64,000 nt of DNA, taken from positions 1,670,501 to 1,734,500 of the forward strand of contig NZ_CP152412.1 of the NCBI RefSeq assembly GCF_038957035.1, read 5' to 3'. The notes beneath the pieces were generated by a model that had not been told where the DNA came from, did no database searches, and worked only from the letters and a program-made list of their open reading frames with translations. Within the stretch, counting starts at the first letter, position 1; every line of letters starts with the position of its first letter. Shown in pieces: positions 16,914 through 24,718 of this stretch. A program made the translations under genes and the position numbers. The stretch is from Bradyrhizobium sp. B097 (GTDB taxonomy: Bacteria > Pseudomonadota > Alphaproteobacteria > Rhizobiales > Xanthobacteraceae).

Positions 16914-17330
16914 ATGGACGATACAAATATCGCCAGACAGGACGATCTGGAAGCAATAAATCAAACTCTTCTCGACTACATTGAAGGGTTCTACGACGGC
17001 AATGAAGCGCGGATGGAAAGCTCGCTCCACCCCGAACTGGCCAAGCGCATTGCCAACCTCGATTCCGCATCAGGCCGCGGCTACCTGGCCGAAATGAGCG
17101 CGCTCGCCCTCACGCAGCTGACCCGAAAGAAAGCTGATCGTCCAACGCCAGCGGCTGAGCGTGTGCAGGAGATCGCTGTTTTTGATATCTTTGAGAATGC
17201 CGCCAGCGCCAGGGTGACTGCATCGACGTGGATAGACTACCTGCACTTGTCACGCCTCAACGGTCGCTGGGTGATAGTCAACGTGTTGTGGGAAATGAAG
17301 GCTGGACAACCATTCAAGCCATATTGGTAA
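16914..17330 (+). CDS. NTF2-like / lumazine-binding-2-type protein
   Basis: A 138-residue protein from the ATG at 16914. It has the pattern of the NTF2-like 'putative lumazine-binding' group: INQTLLDYIEGFYDGNEARM at the start, ESSLHPELAKR, and the strands VFDIFENAASARVTASTWID and LSRLNGRWVIVNVLWEMK at the end. These proteins form cone-shaped dimers; most have no known reaction. The frame is open upstream to an SDR remnant, so the start could be TTG at 16785. It lies among SDR genes and an ECF sigma factor with a related fold at its C-terminus. Confidence 0.72.
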   Translation: MDDTNIARQDDLEAINQTLLDYIEGFYDGNEARMESSLHPELAKRIANLDSASGRGYLAEMSALALTQLTRKKADRPTPAAERVQEIAVFDIFENAASARVTASTWIDYLHLSRLNGRWVIVNVLWEMKAGQPFKPYW

Positions 17331-17831
17331 TGGTAACAACCTATGTGCCCCTCGATGCCGTGGTCGCCAAGGAAGTCGCGGTGTCCCTTGGCGACTTGAC
17401 AACAGCCGTAACGTCTAACTTGGTTACATTGGCGAGATAGGTAGGCGAAGCAACGCAGCGGCTTCTGCCTCCGCTATTGCAAAAGAGCTAACAGATGGCT
17501 GCTCGCCGCGAGGCTGTTGAGGATCGCGAGGGGCGAACCTGGTCCTTCTGCGCAATGTATTGGCTGGTGTGCTCAAGCTGTTCGCGCATCGTAGGCGACC
17601 ATTGCGGTCACTGATCGGCTTCACGATGTCGCGGTGCCGACCGCGTATTGCTGCTGGCTTAATCCGTCAGCGAGCAGGCCAATCATCTAAATCGGGAAAC
17701 GGCCAGGTTGCTGATGACGGCTCGCGCAGACCAGGCGCAAAAAAAGCCCGTCATGCACCGATGAGTTCCGCTCGGTCCACCGGTCATACCCTTTGCTGGG
17801 GGCAAAGCCCGGCTGGTCGGAAGGAACTCAA
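17331..17831 (+). other. Gene-poor stretch with decayed sequence
   Basis: About 500 bases without a supportable gene. Short open frames on both strands show no recognisable family. The last 80 bases, from about 17754, are the duplicated flank of SDR remnant B (GCACCGATGAGTTC). Confidence 0.4.
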
Positions 17832-18148
17832 ATGATTTTGAAAGACAAGGTGGCGGTGATCTACGGGACCGGCGGTGCTGTGGGCGGCGCCGTCGCGCGC
17901 GCCTTTGCGCGCGAAGGCGCCAGGCTTTTCCTGATCGGGCGCGAGCTGGCGCCGGTCGAAACGATCGCAAAGGAGATCGCGGCCACCGGGCATTTGCCGA
18001 GGGCGCGGAAGTCGACGCGCTCGATGCAGAGGCGATCAACAAGCATCTTCAGTCGGTGACCAAAAAGTCCGGACGCATCGATATCTCGTTCAAGGCGGCA
18101 TGACCGGTAGCGTCGTCAACATCAGTCCGGGAAGCCTCGACGACTAAC
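17832..18148 (+). pseudogene. SDR remnant B, frameshifted and internally deleted
   Basis: The ATG at 17832 opens ILKDKVAVIYGTGGAVGGA followed by VARAFAREGARLFLIGRE and IAKEIAATG, a good SDR N-terminus. The frame then shifts near 17995; the other frame continues as AEGAEVDALDAEAINKHLQS and VTKKSGRIDISF before a stop near 18103. A further scrap, SVVNISPGSLDD, ends near 18148. The catalytic Tyr-Lys region is missing. It is a decayed gene of an intact family represented just downstream. Confidence 0.7.
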
Positions 18149-18198
18149 GGTTTCGTCGGTTCCCGCGAAAAGCGTGCAGTAATTGTGAAAGGACTCCC

Positions 18199-18972
18199 AT
18201 GAAGCTCACAGGTCGTACGATCCTCATCACCGGAGGGTCCGCGGGCATCGGACTTGCCTTCGCGCTCAAGTTTGCCGAACTGGGCAACAAAGTCATTGTC
18301 ACCGGTCGGCGCCAGGCGGTGCTCGATCAGGTCAGGTTGAGATATCCCAAACTCGATACGATCCGAAGCGACGTTGCAGACCCGGTCGAGATCGCCGCCC
18401 TCGCAGCGCGCGTGAAGGCGGACTATCCCAAGCTCGATGTGCTGATGAACAATGCCGGCATCAGCCACTATAAGAATCTAAAAGCCACTGCCGCCGATCT
18501 TGCGGGTTTGACGTCGGAATTGAACATCAATGTCGGAGGCGTCATACGCATGACGTCAGCGTTCATCGACGTCCTGAAGTCCAACAACGGCACGCTGATC
18601 AACGTGTCATCGGCCCTGGCCTTTGTACCGTTGCCCTGCATACCGATCTACTGTGCGACCAAGGCGGCGATCCACTCCTACACCCTGTCGCTTCGTTTTC
18701 AGCTTCAGGAAACCGGTGTGGAAGTCATCGAGCTTATGCCGCCCGCCGTGAAGACCGACATGACGGCAGACCTTCCCGAGGGTGACGGCATTACCTTGAT
18801 CACGACCGGGGAGTTGGTGAAGCAGTCGTTCAAGGCGCTCAAGGCCGGCTCGCTTGAAATCCGGCCGGGTCAATCCAAGCAACTGGCGCTCATGAGCCGT
18901 CTCGCGCCTAACTTCATTAACGGACAGCTATGGAAAGCATCCAGCAAGCTGGTGCCGGTAGGGGCGGAGTAG
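18199..18972 (+). CDS. SDR-family oxidoreductase (DltE-like)
   Basis: A 257-residue short-chain dehydrogenase with AAAGGA before the ATG. The cofactor loop TGGSAGIG is at residues 11-18, NNAG at 84-87, catalytic Ser in INVSSAL near 138, and Tyr151-x3-Lys155 in IYCATKAA. GRR after strand 2 (VTGRRQ) suggests NADPH use. The family reduces or oxidises carbonyl or alcohol groups; the substrate is unknown. It is followed 43 bases later by a second SDR and then by an ECF sigma factor on the same strand. Confidence 0.88.
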   Translation: MKLTGRTILITGGSAGIGLAFALKFAELGNKVIVTGRRQAVLDQVRLRYPKLDTIRSDVADPVEIAALAARVKADYPKLDVLMNNAGISHYKNLKATAADLAGLTSELNINVGGVIRMTSAFIDVLKSNNGTLINVSSALAFVPLPCIPIYCATKAAIHSYTLSLRFQLQETGVEVIELMPPAVKTDMTADLPEGDGITLITTGELVKQSFKALKAGSLEIRPGQSKQLALMSRLAPNFINGQLWKASSKLVPVGAE

Positions 18973-19015
18973 TTCTGCCCGTTCAAGAAAATCGTTGGTA
19001 ACATTGGAGCATGAG

Positions 19016-19765
19016 ATGCACTCCCTGACAGGCAAGAATGTTGTCGTGATCGGCGGAAGCCGTGGCGTCGGACGAAAGATTGCGGAATCGGCCACAATTT
19101 CTGGTGCGCGTGTGCTTGCGGTGGCTCGTCAATTGGAGCCACTGCAGCGATTGGCTGAGGAGGTCTCTGGCATCGGCATTTTATCGCTCGATGCAACAGA
19201 TGTGGAAGCCGCCGGGAAAGTGTTCGACGTCATGCTGCCGGATGTATTGGTCGTGTGCGGGGGCTCGTTTCCGCCAACCATGCCGCTCCACCAGCAAACT
19301 TGGCAAGAGTTCTCCATCAATTGGGATGGCGACGTCAAAATTGCGTTCAATTTCTTTAAGGCGGCACTCTCCCGGCCGCTCGTGGCTGGTTCAACGGTCG
19401 TGTTGGTCTCAAGCGGTGCCGCTTTGGCCGGGTCTCCACTTACCGGAGGGTATGCCGGCGCTAAGCGGACGCAACTATTCATGGCAAACTACGGCCAGAA
19501 GGAATCCGATCGTCTCGGCCTTGGCTTGCGGTTTGTCTCGATTGCACCTCGCATCATGCCGGACACCGAGCTTGGAAAGCGTGCCGTCGCCGGTTATTCC
19601 AACTATCTAGGCATAGCGGAAACTGACTTCATTCGCGGCATGGCCGCGCTGCCAACTTCGTCGGATGCCGCCAACGCGGTGATCGAACTTGTGACGACCC
19701 CGGACCGTTTCAAGGAGCATGTGTTCATCGTCTCAGGTAAGGGGCTCGAGGCCGCTCCGTCTTGA
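19016..19765 (+). CDS. SDR-family oxidoreductase (divergent)
   Basis: A 249-residue protein; GGAG precedes the ATG at 19016. The cofactor loop is IGGSRGVGRK (12-21). The usual NNAG is replaced by VVCGGSF around residue 80. Catalytic-type Ser (LVSSGAAL, about 132) and Tyr146-x3-Lys150 (GYAGAKRTQ) are present, so activity is plausible. It ends IVSGKGLEAAPS. Its stop lies 31 bases before the sigma factor start, suggesting co-transcription. Confidence 0.8.
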   Translation: MHSLTGKNVVVIGGSRGVGRKIAESATISGARVLAVARQLEPLQRLAEEVSGIGILSLDATDVEAAGKVFDVMLPDVLVVCGGSFPPTMPLHQQTWQEFSINWDGDVKIAFNFFKAALSRPLVAGSTVVLVSSGAALAGSPLTGGYAGAKRTQLFMANYGQKESDRLGLGLRFVSIAPRIMPDTELGKRAVAGYSNYLGIAETDFIRGMAALPTSSDAANAVIELVTTPDRFKEHVFIVSGKGLEAAPS

Positions 19766-19796
19766 AACGGGGGTCGCCCAGGACCACATCACGGCA

Positions 19797-20873
19797 ATGA
19801 CCGCGACCGAAGCGTCACGCTCGTTCGAGATTTCCGATCGATCAGACAAGACGTTTGAGCGGATGGCGGAGCCGTTTCGCGGCGAGCTGAAATTGCATTG
19901 TTATCGAATGATGGGTTCGCTGCACGAAGCGGAAGACCTCGTGCAGGATACCTATCTTCGGGCCTGGCGGAGCTTCGATAGCTTTGAAGGTCGTGGATCG
20001 TTGCGCGGGTGGCTTTACCAGATCGCTACGAATACCTGCCTCAACGCGATTGCCGGCAGAAAATACCGGCAACGCTTCCTGCCAGACCAGCGTTTCCCTG
20101 TAACTGCCCAGATGCCCGATGGGGTTCCGGCGAGCGACGTCGATTGGCTTGAACCCTATCCGGACTCCGAACTGGCTGGAATTCTCGACGAGACACTCAA
20201 TCCTGAAGCGCGGTACGCCTCTCGCGAGGCCGTACAACTCGCCTTTGTGGCCGCCATCCAACAGCTCCCGCCGCGCCAACGCGCCGCGCTTTTATTGTGT
20301 GACGTGCTCGGCTGGGGCGCCGCGGAAGCCGCGACCTTGCTCGGCGGCTCGACAGCGTCGATCAACAGCGTCCTGCAGCGCGCGCGCGTCACGATGGCAA
20401 AAAGCCGCAACGACGATGAACGCCCGATGATTTCAAAGCCCGCGCCGGCGCAGCAAAAGCTGCTCGACCGCTATTTGAAAGCATGGGAAGAGCTTGATCT
20501 CGACAAGTTTGTCGCCCTCCTGAAGGAGGATGCGACCTATACAATGCCGCCGCTCGCTCAGTGGTATGTCGGCCGCCAGTCGATCCGTGCCTTTTTTGAG
20601 TGGGCCTGGAAAGATTATGGCGGCTACCGCCTGCTGCCGACAGCGGCGAATGGACAGCCCGCATTCGCGGCCTATTTCCGTTCTCGCACCGCTCCGGATG
20701 CGCCGTGGAGCGCGCACTCGATCCACGTACTATCGCTCGCGCAGGGCAGCATTTCCGCGGTCACTCTGTTCGTGAGACCCGCCGCCCCGGCGCTCTTTCA
20801 GGCCTTTGGCCTTCCGCTTGTGATCACGGACACCGTCGGCACCGAATTTTCCGCCCAGGCAGAGCCCCCGTAA
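19797..20873 (+). CDS. ECF sigma factor with C-terminal SnoaL-like domain (sigma-70 subfamily G type)
   Basis: A 358-residue protein. Sigma region 2 spans about 20-95 (FRGELKLHCYRMMGSLHEAE then DLVQDTYLRAWRSFDSFEGR, with LRGWLYQIATNTCLNAIAG). A linker with DWLEPYPDSEL is typical of this subfamily. Region 4 is QLPPRQRAALLLCDVLGWGA followed by EAATLLGGSTASINSVLQRA. From about residue 215 a SnoaL/NTF2-like domain follows (LLDRYLKAWEELDLDKFVAL, YTMPPLAQWYVGRQSIRAFF). In such sigma factors the extra domain is thought to replace an anti-sigma factor. It lies after two SDR genes, which it may control. Confidence 0.87.
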   Translation: MTATEASRSFEISDRSDKTFERMAEPFRGELKLHCYRMMGSLHEAEDLVQDTYLRAWRSFDSFEGRGSLRGWLYQIATNTCLNAIAGRKYRQRFLPDQRFPVTAQMPDGVPASDVDWLEPYPDSELAGILDETLNPEARYASREAVQLAFVAAIQQLPPRQRAALLLCDVLGWGAAEAATLLGGSTASINSVLQRARVTMAKSRNDDERPMISKPAPAQQKLLDRYLKAWEELDLDKFVALLKEDATYTMPPLAQWYVGRQSIRAFFEWAWKDYGGYRLLPTAANGQPAFAAYFRSRTAPDAPWSAHSIHVLSLAQGSISAVTLFVRPAAPALFQAFGLPLVITDTVGTEFSAQAEPP

Positions 20874-21365
20874 CGGCGAAGCCCCCGCGTCGACGCAGAT
20901 GCCTGCCAGCGAACCGCGTGGAGCTTCCTCAAGCAGGTGCCCCCTGGGTGCGGCACAGGCTCATGCGAAGGGTTGGACCAGGTATGGCAGGTTCGGTTGG
21001 CGTGTGAAAAGCGGAAGCGCTCCAGTAGCTCGAATCCTCGACAAGGCAGCTCAACAGAAGGAGCCGCTCCCAGTGAGGCCTAGAATTAGATAACGATCTC
21101 AATTACATAAGAGTTCGCAGTTTCATTCCGGGTGGCGCGCCAAATGTTCGCTTTTCCGCGACATTGTACGACGCGCCTCCGTTCGCGAGCGTCCTCCTGC
21201 TCGATGGCTGATTGATCGTGCCGGCCTGCATCAGCTGAGTTTGGCGCTTGTGCTCATTCGCGGTCCCGGCGACGGAGCTTTGAGCATCCGCGTCGCCCGC
21301 CTTGGCGGGCAGTCCGGCCCGTAAATCAAGCGGCGGGCGTCCCTCATTTCCGCTATGATCAAGCC
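20874..21365. other. Intergenic stretch without a gene
   Basis: About 490 bases. It contains copy 2 of the TANSY peptide repeat (21086-21142) and a tight palindrome GCCCGCCTTGGCGGGC at 21296-21311. No supportable gene is seen. Confidence 0.5.
21086..21142 (-). repeat. Dispersed C-terminal peptide repeat, copy 2
   Basis: The minus strand encodes WRATRNETANSYVIEIVI and then TAA. The frame is open upstream for about 20 codons, but with no Met and no recognisable gene. Compared with the other copies, many base changes are synonymous. Confidence 0.55.
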
Positions 21366-24149
21366 ATGACGATCGGGATTACCGGACCCGGCCGGAAGGT
21401 ACCACGGCAAAGTGGCGTGGTCAGGCTGATCGTTGTGGCCGTCGTCATCACGATTTGCCTGATCCTGCTCTCGTTCGCGAGCGACTTCCTGGTCGATTGG
21501 CTTTGGTTTTCCTCGATCGGTTATCTCGAGGTTTTCCTGACGGCGATCGGCGCCAAGGCGACCGTCTTTTTCGCGGTCTTGGCGGTGACCACCGTCGTCC
21601 TCTGGCTGAACGGAGTGCTGGCAGCGCGGTTTGCCATGCAGCAGCCGCGACAGATTCCGGCCGCCCCGTGGAAGGTGGCCGGTGTTACGCCGCCGCCGGA
21701 TCTGTCCGCAATGCTGCGCGATCGACTAACACGGCCGTGGTTTATCGCGCTCGGTGCGGGTTTGCTCGGCGTGCTGGTTGCCGCAGGCGAAGCCGGCAAC
21801 TGGGGCCTCTTTCTGCAGTTTCTCTACGGCGTGCCCTATGGCGCGGAGGATCCGCTCTACAACAGGGACATCGGCTTCTATCTCTTTGCGCTACCCGCTT
21901 ATCTTGCGATCAAGAACTGGATGCTGCTCGCAATCGTCCTGAGTGCGCTGTTTGCCGGAGCGATCTACTGGGCGCGCGGCGACATCGAGTACGATGTTCA
22001 CAACCGATCAATCTCGCCGACGGTGATCGCGCATGGCTCGGCGCTGGTTGGCCTTCTGTTCGCGGTGAAGGCTTGGTCCTATGGGCTCGACCGCTATCTG
22101 CTGCTCTACGGCGACAATGGCGTCGTGGTCGGGGCAAGCTACACCGATGTCCATCTGGGGCTGCCGGCGCTGTGGCTGATGATCGGGCTTTCGATCATCG
22201 CGGCGTTCATCGCATGGGTCAATTTGCGCGCCCGCACCTACCGCCTTCTTGCCGCCGGGTTCATCCTCGTCGGCGCCGGCTCTGTCGTGCTGTCGAGTCT
22301 CGTCCCTTCGCTGTTCCGGCACTTCGTCGTCAAACCGACGGAGTTGCAGCTGGAGAAGCCGTACATCGAACGCAACATCGCGCTCACGAGGCAGGCCTAC
22401 AATCTCGACCGGATCGCAGCCAAGCCGTTTGCCGCCGAACAGCGGCTGACCTTCAAGACGCTGGAAGCGAACAAGGCCACCATCGACAATATACGACTCT
22501 GGGACTGGCTGCCGCTGTCGAATACCTACGCGCAACTGCAGGAGATCCGGACCTACTACAAATTCCACGATCTTGACGTCGATCGCTACTGGCTCGACGG
22601 CTCCTACCAGAGCGTGATGCTCTCGGCTCGCGAACTGCGGGCCTCCCTGCTGCCGGCAAACGCCCAGACGTGGGTCAATCGCCACGTGCTGTTTACGCAC
22701 GGCAACGGCGCGGTGATGAGCCCGGTCACCCGCAAGAGCCCAGAAGGACTGCCGTTCTTCTATTTGCGCGATATTCCGCCCGTTGCGGACGGCGGTCCCA
22801 AGATCGAGGAACCGCGCATCTACTTCGGCGAAGAGAGCGACGACTACGTCATCGTCAAGGCCAGCATCCCGGAGTTCGATTATCCGAAGGGGAAAGACAA
22901 CGTCTATGCCGCCTATGACGGCAGTGGCGGTGTTCCGATCGGAGCATTGGGATGGAGAACGCTGTTCGCCTACTATTTCAATGACGCGAATCTGGTCCTC
23001 TCAAGCTACATCACGGCCGACAGCCGGATCATGATCCGGCGCAATATCACGGAACGGGTGCGTACGATCGCTCCATTCCTCAGTCTCGATCACGATCCCT
23101 ATCTGGTCGTCAGCAACGGGCGCATGTTCTGGATGCAGGATGCCTACACCACGAGCTCCTATTTCCCCTCCGCGCAGCCCGTGCCGGAGCTCGGTCTCAA
23201 CTACATCAGGAATTCGGTGAAAATTGTTGTCGATGCCTATAACGGGACGGTCGATTTCTATCTGATCGACCCACGCGACCCCGTTGCAGCGACCTACCAA
23301 CGTATCTTTCCGAGCCTGTTCAAGCCATTCACGGCCATGCCGGCGGATTTGCAGAAGCACATTCGCTATCCGGAAGATCTGTTCCTGATTCAGGCGCGGC
23401 TGTATCAGACCTACCACATGGAGCAGGCCGAAACTTTCTATAACCGAGAGGACTTCTGGCAGTTTCCGCGACAGCCGGGCGGCGATGGCACCTCGGTGAT
23501 GACCCCCTACTACATCATCATGCGGCTGCCCGGCGAGCCGCAGGCCGAGTTCTTTCTGATGCTTCCCATGGTGCCCAGTCGTCGCGACAATATGATCGCG
23601 TGGCTCGCTGCGCGTTGCGACGCCCCCGACTACGGCAAGCTGATCGTCTACGAATTCCCCAAGGACAAGCTTGTCTACGGGCCGTTTCAGATCGAGGCGC
23701 GGATCAACCAGAACACCGAGATCTCGCAACAACTCACGCTGTGGAATCAGATGGGCTCGCGGGTGATACGCGGTGCGAACCTGCTGGTGATCCCGATCGA
23801 GAACTCGATCCTTTATGTCTCGCCGCTCTATATGCGCGCCGAGCTTGGACACCTGCCGGAGCTGAAACGCGTGATCGCAGCCTACGGTGAGCATGTCGTG
23901 ATGAAGGAGACGCTCGCTGACGCCCTGGCCGCGCTGTTCGCAGAGCCCGGTGCGGTGCCGACGGTTTCAAACGCAACGGAAACGATATCCCCTGCGGGCG
24001 GGACGGCGAGCCCGGCGCAGCAGGCGCTCGATCACTACAATCAGGCGCTAGAGCGATTGAAGGCCGGAGACCTGAAAGGTTTCGGCACGCAGTTCGATGC
24101 CCTGCGCGAGCCCCTGGAGGAAATGAACCGGCGCTCCGTCGGTCACTAA
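21366..24149 (+). CDS. UPF0182-family large membrane protein
   Basis: A 927-residue protein. The N-terminal third has about seven membrane helices (for example VVRLIVVAVVITICLILLSF, TVFFAVLAVTTVVLWLNGVL, LPALWLMIGLSIIAAFIAW). The rest is a large soluble domain with family-like segments NIRLWDWLPLSNTYAQLQEI, RYWLDGSYQSVMLSARELRA and NWIxxAxTYTHG-like VNRHVLFTHGNGAVMSPV. The C-terminus is low-complexity and then helical (SPAQQALDHYNQALERLKAG). UPF0182 proteins occur widely and have no proven role. It is monocistronic by context, with the minus-strand small gene convergent. Confidence 0.9.
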   Translation: MTIGITGPGRKVPRQSGVVRLIVVAVVITICLILLSFASDFLVDWLWFSSIGYLEVFLTAIGAKATVFFAVLAVTTVVLWLNGVLAARFAMQQPRQIPAAPWKVAGVTPPPDLSAMLRDRLTRPWFIALGAGLLGVLVAAGEAGNWGLFLQFLYGVPYGAEDPLYNRDIGFYLFALPAYLAIKNWMLLAIVLSALFAGAIYWARGDIEYDVHNRSISPTVIAHGSALVGLLFAVKAWSYGLDRYLLLYGDNGVVVGASYTDVHLGLPALWLMIGLSIIAAFIAWVNLRARTYRLLAAGFILVGAGSVVLSSLVPSLFRHFVVKPTELQLEKPYIERNIALTRQAYNLDRIAAKPFAAEQRLTFKTLEANKATIDNIRLWDWLPLSNTYAQLQEIRTYYKFHDLDVDRYWLDGSYQSVMLSARELRASLLPANAQTWVNRHVLFTHGNGAVMSPVTRKSPEGLPFFYLRDIPPVADGGPKIEEPRIYFGEESDDYVIVKASIPEFDYPKGKDNVYAAYDGSGGVPIGALGWRTLFAYYFNDANLVLSSYITADSRIMIRRNITERVRTIAPFLSLDHDPYLVVSNGRMFWMQDAYTTSSYFPSAQPVPELGLNYIRNSVKIVVDAYNGTVDFYLIDPRDPVAATYQRIFPSLFKPFTAMPADLQKHIRYPEDLFLIQARLYQTYHMEQAETFYNREDFWQFPRQPGGDGTSVMTPYYIIMRLPGEPQAEFFLMLPMVPSRRDNMIAWLAARCDAPDYGKLIVYEFPKDKLVYGPFQIEARINQNTEISQQLTLWNQMGSRVIRGANLLVIPIENSILYVSPLYMRAELGHLPELKRVIAAYGEHVVMKETLADALAALFAEPGAVPTVSNATETISPAGGTASPAQQALDHYNQALERLKAGDLKGFGTQFDALREPLEEMNRRSVGH

Positions 24150-24211
24150 TGGCGCGGGGGAATCGTGAGCGCGAAAGCGCGCCTCAATTGGGTGCTGTCA
24201 AAGGTTACATT

Positions 24212-24262
24212 TCAAATTTCAATGACATAAGAGTTCGCAGTTGTGTTCTGGACGGCACGCCA
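24212..24262 (-). repeat. Dispersed C-terminal peptide repeat, copy 3, in frame behind a TGA
   Basis: The minus strand encodes WRAVQNTTANSYVIEI then TGA. The reading frame is the same as that of the gene ending at 24290: after its TGA the frame continues SAASRAKRK and then this peptide. Read-through, or a recent stop mutation, would give a 25-residue extension. Confidence 0.6.
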
Positions 24263-24289
24263 TTTCCGCTTCGCGCGCGATGCCGCCGA

Positions 24290-24643
24290 TCAATCGTCGC
24301 AATCGCCGGCGCCTCCGGTGGCGTCCCGGATCCTTGCCACGACCTCCGGCCGGTTGCTCTCGAGCCAGGCCACGGCGTCGGGTCCATCGACGACGCACGC
24401 GAAGGTTTCCCAGGTTGGGTCCTCCAGGGATTCCGGTTGCAATCGCTTCGCCGCATACTCAACGAGGTCGTGCAAGCGTTCATAGCCTCGTCGGCGCTCG
24501 AGGGAATCTGCAATCGCCGTACTGGCCCAGCCTCGCTGGGCCAAATCGATAATGCTCGGAGCGTCAGCCTCGCTGAACCAGGGGGTGGCATCGAACTCGA
24601 TGCAGCGGACATTATCGGCGGTATGGCAAGTCGCGTGGATCAT
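24290..24643 (-). CDS. Conserved small protein of unknown function
   Basis: A 117-residue protein. The ATG at 24643 is preceded by GGAGGAATCC, an excellent ribosome-binding site, which rules out the upstream ATG at 24715. The sequence is well composed (NVRCIEFDATPWFSEADAPS, IIDLAQRGWASTAIADSLER, DPTWETFACVVDGPDAVAWL) and resembles a family I recall from Bradyrhizobium genomes but cannot name. It is soluble, acidic and mostly helical by eye. Its TGA stop is followed in frame by the TANSY tail seen at three other places in the window. It lies 75 bases downstream of the GDH gene on the same strand. Confidence 0.7.
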   Translation of the reverse strand: MIHATCHTADNVRCIEFDATPWFSEADAPSIIDLAQRGWASTAIADSLERRRGYERLHDLVEYAAKRLQPESLEDPTWETFACVVDGPDAVAWLESNRPEVVARIRDATGGAGDCDD

Positions 24644-24718
24644 TGGATTCCTCCGTTCGCCGGCTAACAACCTGCGCCAGCATTGCTCATGGAGTTTCAC
24701 ATCGCCGCCTCGCACGCC

